This document shows, one piece after another, positions 59,367 to 64,000 of a DNA stretch of 64,000 nucleotides. Numbering within the stretch: position 1 is the first letter of the stretch; each line of letters begins with the position of its first letter. The DNA comes from Actinacidiphila acididurans. GTDB taxonomy: Bacteria > Actinomycetota > Actinomycetes > Streptomycetales > Streptomycetaceae. The translations under genes and the position numbers were made by a program. The stretch is from positions 372,001 to 436,000 of the forward strand of contig NZ_JADKYB010000003.1 of assembly GCF_016918855.1 (NCBI RefSeq), in the 5' to 3' direction. The notes beneath the pieces were generated by a model that saw only the letters and a list, made by a program, of their open reading frames with translations, did no database searches and was not told where the DNA came from.

Positions 59367-60224
59367 ATGACCGAAACCCCCGCCCGCGCGAGCGGCACCT
59401 TCGCTCTGGGGGACCTGACCCTGACCCGCCTCGGGTTCGGCTCGATGCAGCTCACCGGCCCCGGCGTGTGGGGCGACCCCAAGGACCCCGACGAGGCGGT
59501 GCGTGTCCTGCGGCGGGCCGTCGAGCTGGGCGTGAACTTCATCGACACCGCCGACTCGTACGGCCCGTTCACCGCCGAGCTGCTGATCAAGAAGGCCCTG
59601 CACCCGTACGCCGATGACCTGGTCATCGCCACCAAGGCCGGGCTGAGCCGGCAGGGGCCCGGCATCTGGACCCCGATCGGCCGGCCGGAGTACCTGCGCC
59701 AGCAGGCCGAGCTGAGCCTGCGCCACCTCGGCGTGGAGCGCATAGACCTGTTCCAGCTGCACCGGATCGACCCGGCCGTGCCCCTGGAGGACCAGGTCGG
59801 CGAGCTGAAGAAGCTGCAGGAGGAGGGCAAGATCCGCTACATCGGGCTGAGCGAGGTCACCGTCGAGCAGACCAAGGCGGCCGCCGCGGTCACCCCGATC
59901 GCCACCGTGCAGAACCTCTACAACCTGGCCAACCGGTCCGCCGAGGCCCTGCTGGACTACTCGGCCGAGCAGGGCATCGGCTTCATCCCCTGGTTCCCGC
60001 TGGCCACCGGCGAGCTCGCCGGCCCGGAGGGCCCGCTGGCGACGCTGTCCGAGCAGTACGGCGCCTCCGCCTCCCAGCTCGCGCTGGCCTGGCTGCTCAA
60101 GCGCTCCCCGGTCATGCTGCCGATCCCGGGCACGTCCAGCGTGGCGCACCTGGAGGACAACATCGGGGCCGCCGGGATCGAGCTCGACGACGACGCGTTC
60201 AAGACCCTCGCCGCGGCCGTCTGA
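59367..60224 (+). CDS. aldo-keto reductase
   Basis: 285 residues. Asp 60, Tyr 65 ([10 protein letters not shown]), Lys 90 ([10 protein letters not shown]) and His 132 (FQLHRID) form the catalytic tetrad; C-terminal [29 protein letters not shown] is the NADP-binding end. Similar to oxidoreductases of the AKR13 type. Two near-identical copies of a 13-base stretch (TTCTGAGGACTCG and TTCTGAGGAGTCG, 59332-59344 and 59351-59363) duplicate the ribosome-binding region. Operon with the TetR gene 76 bases downstream. Confidence 0.9.
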   Translation: MTETPARASGTFALGDLTLTRLGFGSMQLTGPGVWGDPKDPDEAVRVLRRAVELGVNFIDTADSYGPFTAELLIKKALHPYADDLVIATKAGLSRQGPGIWTPIGRPEYLRQQAELSLRHLGVERIDLFQLHRIDPAVPLEDQVGELKKLQEEGKIRYIGLSEVTVEQTKAAAAVTPIATVQNLYNLANRSAEALLDYSAEQGIGFIPWFPLATGELAGPEGPLATLSEQYGASASQLALAWLLKRSPVMLPIPGTSSVAHLEDNIGAAGIELDDDAFKTLAAAV

Positions 60225-60300
60225 GACTCCGCGGCGCCGACCGCCGTACACCTGATCGTCACCGCGCGGCGCGCACTGCCGCCGGGAGAGGAGCGCGACG

Positions 60301-60972
60301 ATGCCACAGCGCAGAACCGATGCCGACCCGCGGGCCGAGCCGGCGAGCCTGGGCATCGTCGCGCACCCCACCGGGCCGCGCAGCCAGCGCGTCCATGAAG
60401 CCGTACTGCTGGCGACCCAGGAACTGCTGACCGAGGGCGGGCTGCCGGCCGCGACGGTGGACGCCATCGCGGCCCGCTCCGGGGTCAGCAAGGCCACCAT
60501 CTACAAGCACTGGCCGTCACGGACGGCGGTGGCGGCCAAGGCGTTCGGACGCATGATGGCCGAGGAACTTCCGCTGCCGGACACCGGATCGGCCGTGGAC
60601 GACCTCACCGAGCAGGTCGTACGCGTCAGCGCCTTCTACGCCGGCGAGCGCGGGCAGGTGTTCGCCCAGCTGGTCGCGGCCTGCGTGGACGACTCGGCGG
60701 GCGCCGCGTACTTCCGGGCGTACTTCCTGGCCGGCCGCCGCACGGCCATCACCGGCTTGTGGCAGCGCGCCGTGGCGTCCGGCGCGGCCGACCCGGCCGT
60801 CCCGGTCGACGACGCCATCGACATCCTCTTCGGCCCGCTGATCTTCCGCCGCCTGACCGGCCACTACCCGCTCACCGAGGAGCACGCCCGTACGCTCGCG
60901 CTGTCCGCGCTGCGGGGCCTGCTCGTCCGCCCTGCCGCGTCCCCTGTAGCCCGTGGCACATCAGGGGCCTGA
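60301..60972 (+). CDS. TetR-family regulator
   Basis: 223 residues. After a 30-residue tail, HTH as LLTEGGLPAATVDAIAARSGVSKATIYKHWPSRTAVAAKAFGRMMAEEL; C-terminal TetR_C domain with VDDAIDILFGPLIFRRLTGHYPLTEEHARTLALSALRGLL. GGAG precedes the ATG. Being co-transcribed with the aldo-keto reductase and with a perfect palindrome upstream of both, it is most likely an autorepressor of this operon. Confidence 0.9.
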   Translation: MPQRRTDADPRAEPASLGIVAHPTGPRSQRVHEAVLLATQELLTEGGLPAATVDAIAARSGVSKATIYKHWPSRTAVAAKAFGRMMAEELPLPDTGSAVDDLTEQVVRVSAFYAGERGQVFAQLVAACVDDSAGAAYFRAYFLAGRRTAITGLWQRAVASGAADPAVPVDDAIDILFGPLIFRRLTGHYPLTEEHARTLALSALRGLLVRPAASPVARGTSGA

Positions 60973-61004
60973 CCTGCCGCGGCGCCTCCGGCGAAAGGCG
61001 GCGG

Positions 61005-61427
61005 TCAGTTGCCCGGCACGGCGTCGTAGGCGGTCTGCGCGGCCGTGATCCGGCCGACGTTGGCCTCGGCCCAGTCGCCGATGGCGGCGAGCGGTCCGCT
61101 GAGGGAGTGGCCGAGGTCGGTGAGGGTGTACTGCACCCGGGGCGGCACCTCCGCGAAGACCTCGCGGGTGAGCAGGCCGTCCCGCTCCATCCGGCGCAGC
61201 GTCTGGGTCAGCACCTTCGGGGCTATCCTGCCGAGCTGCCCGCGCAGTTCGGAGAACCGCATCGGGCCGTCGCTCAGCAGCAGGACGACGAGCGCGGTCC
61301 ACTTGTCGCCGATGCGGTCGAGCACGAGCCGGGTCGGGCAGTCCGGGTCGAACAGGTCCCCCTCGGGCGCCTGGGTCCGCTGCGACCGCAGCCGGTCGAT
61401 CAGACGTGGAGCCGCAATAGTAACCAT
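61005..61427 (-). CDS. HxlR-family regulator
   Basis: 140 residues. Winged helix with the HxlR signature CPTRLVLDRIGDKWTALVVLLLSDGPMRFSELRGQLGRIAPKVLTQTLRRMERDGLLTREVFAEVPPRVQYTLTDLGHSL. The single Cys before the helix (Asp-Cys-Pro) is the redox-sensing position in HypR/QorR-type members, so it may sense electrophiles or quinones. Start ATG 61427 has no Shine-Dalgarno sequence and may be leaderless. Divergent from an NAD(P)-binding oxidoreductase, as is typical for the family. Confidence 0.9.
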   Translation of the reverse strand: MVTIAAPRLIDRLRSQRTQAPEGDLFDPDCPTRLVLDRIGDKWTALVVLLLSDGPMRFSELRGQLGRIAPKVLTQTLRRMERDGLLTREVFAEVPPRVQYTLTDLGHSLSGPLAAIGDWAEANVGRITAAQTAYDAVPGN

Positions 61428-61430
61428 GAG

Positions 61431-61453
61431 GTACTTATAGCACGTTGAAGTAC
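61431..61453. promoter_or_regulatory. HxlR operator candidate
   Basis: GTACTT and AAGTAC with an 11-base spacer, immediately upstream of the HxlR start and inside the divergent region. Confidence 0.55.
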
Positions 61454-61588
61454 TCAGTATCCATTGGTTACTGTCGGCACGTGCCGGCTGACAGGCCGGT
61501 GACCAGGACCGAAGCGATACTGAGGCCACGGGCGGTCACCTGCGGCGGACGGCCGGCGGCACCGGATCGAGGACGAAGGAGCGACACC

Positions 61589-62197
61589 ATGAGGATCGCG
61601 GTCTACGGAGCGACGGGCATGATCGGCAGCCGGGTGGTGGCCGAGGCCCTGTCGCGCGGACACGAGGTCATCGGTATCACCCGCACCGGCGGCGACCTGC
61701 CGGACGCGGTGCGGGCGGTGCGCGGCGACGCGGGGAACGCCGAGGTGGCCGCCGGCATCGCCGGTGAGGCCGACGTCGTCGTCTCGGCCATCGGGCCGAG
61801 CCGTACCGGCGGGGACGTGCGGGAGTACCTCACCACACTGCGCACCCTGGTGGACACCCTCAGCGGCTCGCGGCTGCTCGTGATCGGCGGCGCCGGCTCC
61901 CTGCTGGTGGACGGCAAGCGGATCGTCGACCAGCCCGACTTCCCCGAGATCTACCTCCCCGAGGCCCAGGTCGTCGCCGAGGGCCTGGAATACCTGCGCG
62001 GTCTGGGCGAGGGCGTCGACTGGACGTTCTTCTCCCCGGCGCCCCTGATCGAGCCCGGCGAGCGCACCGGCTCCTTCAAGATCGGCACCGACTCCCCGGT
62101 CGGCGACTCGATCTCCGCCGAGGACTTCGCGGTCGCCCTCCTCGACGAGATCGAGAAGCCGGCCTTCCGCCGCGCCCGCTTCACCGCCGCCAACTGA
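61589..62197 (+). CDS. NAD(P)H-binding (NmrA/SDR-a-like) protein
   Basis: 202 residues. Rossmann motif MRIAVYGATGMIGSRVVAEALSRGHEVIGITRTGG; then VVVSAIGP, LVIGGAGSLLVDG, WTFFSPAPLIEPGERTGSFKIG, typical of atypical SDRs (NAD(P)H-binding, azoreductase/quinone-reductase-like proteins). Missing the YxxxK, as in many of this group, so possibly a redox sensor or reductase. AAGGAG precedes the ATG. Divergent from and likely regulated by the HxlR protein. Confidence 0.88.
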   Translation: MRIAVYGATGMIGSRVVAEALSRGHEVIGITRTGGDLPDAVRAVRGDAGNAEVAAGIAGEADVVVSAIGPSRTGGDVREYLTTLRTLVDTLSGSRLLVIGGAGSLLVDGKRIVDQPDFPEIYLPEAQVVAEGLEYLRGLGEGVDWTFFSPAPLIEPGERTGSFKIGTDSPVGDSISAEDFAVALLDEIEKPAFRRARFTAAN

Positions 62198-62325
62198 CGC
62201 GGTCGCCGATCGACGCGGTTGCCGGCTGACGCCGTAGCGGCGCTCCCTGGCCGTGCCGCCGCGATCCGGGGAGCGCGGCGGCCGGCCCATCCGAAGCAGG
62301 ATCCCTCCGGCCCGCCCTCGCTGAA

Positions 62326-62535
62326 GTGACGAAGGTGGAGCTTCCCGCGTACTGGCTGCCGCGACCGGACTTCCGCCCGGACCGGCGGACAGCGGCTTCC
62401 TTCGACCGGCTGCTGGACGCCGCGCTGGACCGCAGCCCCGACCGGCCCGTCGACTACCGGCTCGACGCCCCGAAATGGCAGTTCCTGTGCCACGTCGCCG
62501 ACCGCGGCGACGTGGTCCTGCACGGCTCGGGCGCC
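62326..62535 (+). pseudogene. 5' remnant of a streptomycete hypothetical gene
   Basis: From GTG 62326, TKVELPAYWLPRPDFRPDRRTA, FDRLLDAALDRSPDRPVDYRL, APKWQFLCHVADRGDVVLHGSG reads as the N-terminal 70 residues of a conserved streptomycete protein of about 230 residues. After VVLHGSG the similarity stops and the next gene begins at 62589. Probably truncated by deletion. No ribosome site. Confidence 0.55.
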
Positions 62536-62588
62536 CCGATCGTCCCGAACGGCCCCGCCCCGCCTCCCCGTTGTGATCGGCTGGCCCG

Positions 62589-63056
62589 GTGGAAGCCATC
62601 TGGACCAGTGTCGTCGCTGTCGCGGGCACCCTGCTGGGGTCCGTGATCACCTACGTCTTCCAGCGCGCCGCCTCCGCGCGTGCCGAGGGGTTCGCCCGGT
62701 CCGAGGCGCTGCGGCAGGAACGCATCGCCGGCTTCGGCGCGTTCGCCGCGGCGGCAGAGGACTACCGCCACGGGCAGGCGGCGCGCTGGTACCGAGGGCA
62801 GGAGGATGCGGACGGGCCGGGTTTCGTCGTCGTACGCGACGAGGCGCACCGGCTGCGTACCCTGGCCCGGCAGGCGCTCTACCGGGTCAAGCTCCTCACC
62901 GACGACGAGGGCGTGGTCCGCGCGGCCGAAAACGCGTACCGGAGCACTTGGGACCTGTCGAACGCGCGGGACCAGGCCGACTGGGAGGCGCGCGACGCGG
63001 AGGCTCGCGAGGCGATCGAGGCCTTTGTGTCGGGCGCCTCGCCCCTGGTGCGCTGA
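62589..63056 (+). CDS. small membrane-anchored hypothetical protein
   Basis: 155 residues. One N-terminal hydrophobic segment (WTSVVAVAGTLLGSVITYVFQRAA), then a long charged helix (EGFARSEALRQERIAGFGAFAAAAEDYRHGQAARWY..AHRLRTLARQALYRVKLL..VVRAAENAYRSTWDLSNARDQADWEARDAEAREAIEAFV). GTG start without clear Shine-Dalgarno; the protein length suits a common family of actinobacterial helical membrane-tethered proteins. No function known. Convergent with the discoidin protein, with a strong bidirectional hairpin between them. Confidence 0.75.
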   Translation: MEAIWTSVVAVAGTLLGSVITYVFQRAASARAEGFARSEALRQERIAGFGAFAAAAEDYRHGQAARWYRGQEDADGPGFVVVRDEAHRLRTLARQALYRVKLLTDDEGVVRAAENAYRSTWDLSNARDQADWEARDAEAREAIEAFVSGASPLVR

Positions 63057-63078
63057 GTGGAGCCGACGGCGGGGGAGC

Positions 63079-63123
63079 GGGCCGGCCGCCCGGACCGGGT
63101 GGACGGGTCCGGGCGGCCGGCCC
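63079..63123. terminator. bidirectional terminator
   Basis: Perfect 18-base-pair GC-rich stem (63079-63096 with 63106-63123) and a 9-base loop between two convergent genes. Confidence 0.9.
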
Positions 63124-63143
63124 CCGGGTGGGGGCGCGGTTCC

Positions 63144-64000
63144 CTACTGCGCCGGCACGACCTCCAGCTGTATCAGGCCGGCGTTCTCCTCGGTCCAGCC
63201 GGTGACCGCGAGTGCCACGTAGCGGGCGGTGGCGGTCACGGCGAGCGAGGACGTACGGCCCTGGTGCCGCAGCGCGCCGGCGGGGGCGTACGTGAGGCCG
63301 TCCGTGCTGAACTCGGCTGTCGCCGCGGGCACTCCGGCCCCGGTCCAGACCGCCCGGACCTCTTGGACCGGGATCGCCGAGCCGAGGTCGACCACCATGC
63401 GGCCGTCAGGTCCGGGCCGCCACGAGGTCGCCGGGTCCCCGTCGACCGCCGCGGCCGGGTCCGACATCCCGGCCGGCAGCGGGCCGGTGGGGAAGGTGTC
63501 GCGGCCCAGCGCCGCGTCCGCCAGCGGGTACGGTGTGCCGCCGGGCACGGTCACCTCGCTCGTACGGTCCGGGCGGACCTCGGCGCGGACGCGGGCCCCC
63601 GCCGGCGTGGTGAGCTCCAGATGGGCGCGGGCCCCGGTGAACCGTACGGTCGCGGCGTCCACCACCTCGGCCCGCAGCCCCACGGGGACGGACCCGCCGC
63701 GACGGGAGCGCACGCTGAAGCGGGCGGGTGCGATCGTCGCCGCGGCGGCGTCCAGCACGGCCGAGTAATCGGTGCCGTCCGCGGTCACCACCTGGGTGCC
63801 GGCGAACAGCGTGACGGCGGAAGGGTCCTGGGGGACGGACACCGTCGTCGTGACCGGCGCGCCGGAGAGGTTGAACAGGCTCAGGTGACCGCCCGCGGTG
63901 CTGGTGCGTACCGCGGGGTGCTGGGCCTGCGGCGCCGGACGCGCGGCGGCGGCGCGTACCGTGGCCGGGTCGCCGTCCGGGTAGCCCTCGGCCAGTAGCG
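63144..64000 (-). CDS. partial secreted protein with C-terminal discoidin domain
   Basis: The frame is open to the window edge, so the N-terminal part is outside; about 285 C-terminal residues are visible. An immunoglobulin-like beta region (HLSLFNLSGAPVTTTVSVP, VTLFAGTQVVTADGTDYSAVLDAAAAT) precedes a discoidin/F5-8-type C domain (DPAAAVDGDPATSWRPGPDGRMVVDLGSAIPVQEVRAVWTGAG, TARYVALAVTG) that binds carbohydrate or cell-wall polymers. Probably the binding tail of a glycosidase, as similar tails occur in the GH29 enzyme at 23 kb. Confidence 0.75.
   Translation of the reverse strand, partial: LLAEGYPDGDPATVRAAAARPAPQAQHPAVRTSTAGGHLSLFNLSGAPVTTTVSVPQDPSAVTLFAGTQVVTADGTDYSAVLDAAAATIAPARFSVRSRRGGSVPVGLRAEVVDAATVRFTGARAHLELTTPAGARVRAEVRPDRTSEVTVPGGTPYPLADAALGRDTFPTGPLPAGMSDPAAAVDGDPATSWRPGPDGRMVVDLGSAIPVQEVRAVWTGAGVPAATAEFSTDGLTYAPAGALRHQGRTSSLAVTATARYVALAVTGWTEENAGLIQLEVVPAQ

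Noticed and set aside
1..64000. Mobile elements, integrase, tRNA genes, CRISPR arrays, and replication origin
   Set aside because: No transposase, integrase, attachment-site duplication, cloverleaf or regularly spaced repeat could be found by reading.

Overview
The window is very GC-rich (codon third positions are mostly G or C), gene-dense and has no tRNA, rRNA, insertion sequence or CRISPR array that I can see. Gene content (MEDS/STAS/SpoIIE regulatory proteins, twin-arginine exported glycosidases, many TetR/LysR/RpiR/AraC/HxlR regulators, DmdR1/IdeR-type iron box, GTG starts, ATGA/GTGA overlaps) fits a chromosome arm or accessory part of a Streptomyces-like actinomycete. Species cannot be told from this alone.

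Layout. 0.2-1.5 kb: SnoaL-like protein divergent from a TetR regulator. 1.8-5.4 kb: a P-loop NTPase followed by a membrane-anchored type-1 periplasmic-binding-fold protein, a pair I do not recognise as a described system. 5.6-10.8 kb: SulP anion transporter, a leaderless ChrB-like/MFS operon, an APC permease. 11-15.5 kb: secreted phospholipase C-type phosphoesterase, a Tat-exported PHP phosphoesterase and a coupled unknown protein. 15.5-19.8 kb: His-rich CDF metal exporter, a DUF4396 membrane protein behind a CsoR-like palindrome, and a LysR regulator next to an NAD-dependent formate dehydrogenase. 19.9-23 kb: hydrolase/methyltransferase pair and a diacylglycerol-kinase-like lipid kinase. 23.1-28.2 kb: GH20-GH29 glycosidase operon divergent from an RpiR regulator, with matching operator dyads on both sides. 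28.2-30.5 kb: small and hypothetical proteins and an SDR. 30.9-33.4 kb: STAS, MEDS-STAS and MEDS-HATPase proteins that look like a partner-switching module. 33.4-37.5 kb: acetyltransferase, CopD-like membrane protein under an iron box, a YunG/alpha-beta hydrolase fusion that has lost its nucleophile, and a cytidine-deaminase-like protein.

38-40 kb: a three-gene translationally coupled operon ending in an atypical class I isoprenoid synthase-like protein, the best candidate here for undescribed chemistry. 40.3-47.7 kb: DUF2332 protein, a second-type enolase, a 1,162-residue surface IPT/TIG protein and an ATP-grasp protein. 47.7-49.4 kb: an acyl-ACP desaturase behind a BlaI-type operator, followed by a collapsed blaI-M56 remnant. 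49.4-56.8 kb: HAD dehalogenase with a molybdopterin-oxidoreductase N-terminal remnant upstream, PAS-GAF-SpoIIE phosphatase, a divergent CGNR regulator pair, AraC/SDR divergent pair, cytochrome P450. 57-64 kb: two aldo-keto reductases each with a local regulator, an HxlR regulator divergent from an NAD(P)-binding protein, a truncated hypothetical gene, and at the right edge the C-terminal part of a secreted discoidin-domain protein.

Recurring organisation: enzyme gene plus its own regulator, usually divergent, with a visible inverted repeat between them. Start sites were chosen from Shine-Dalgarno position, overlap with the neighbour and family length; the uncertain ones are flagged. All functional assignments come from reading motifs by eye; no database search was run.
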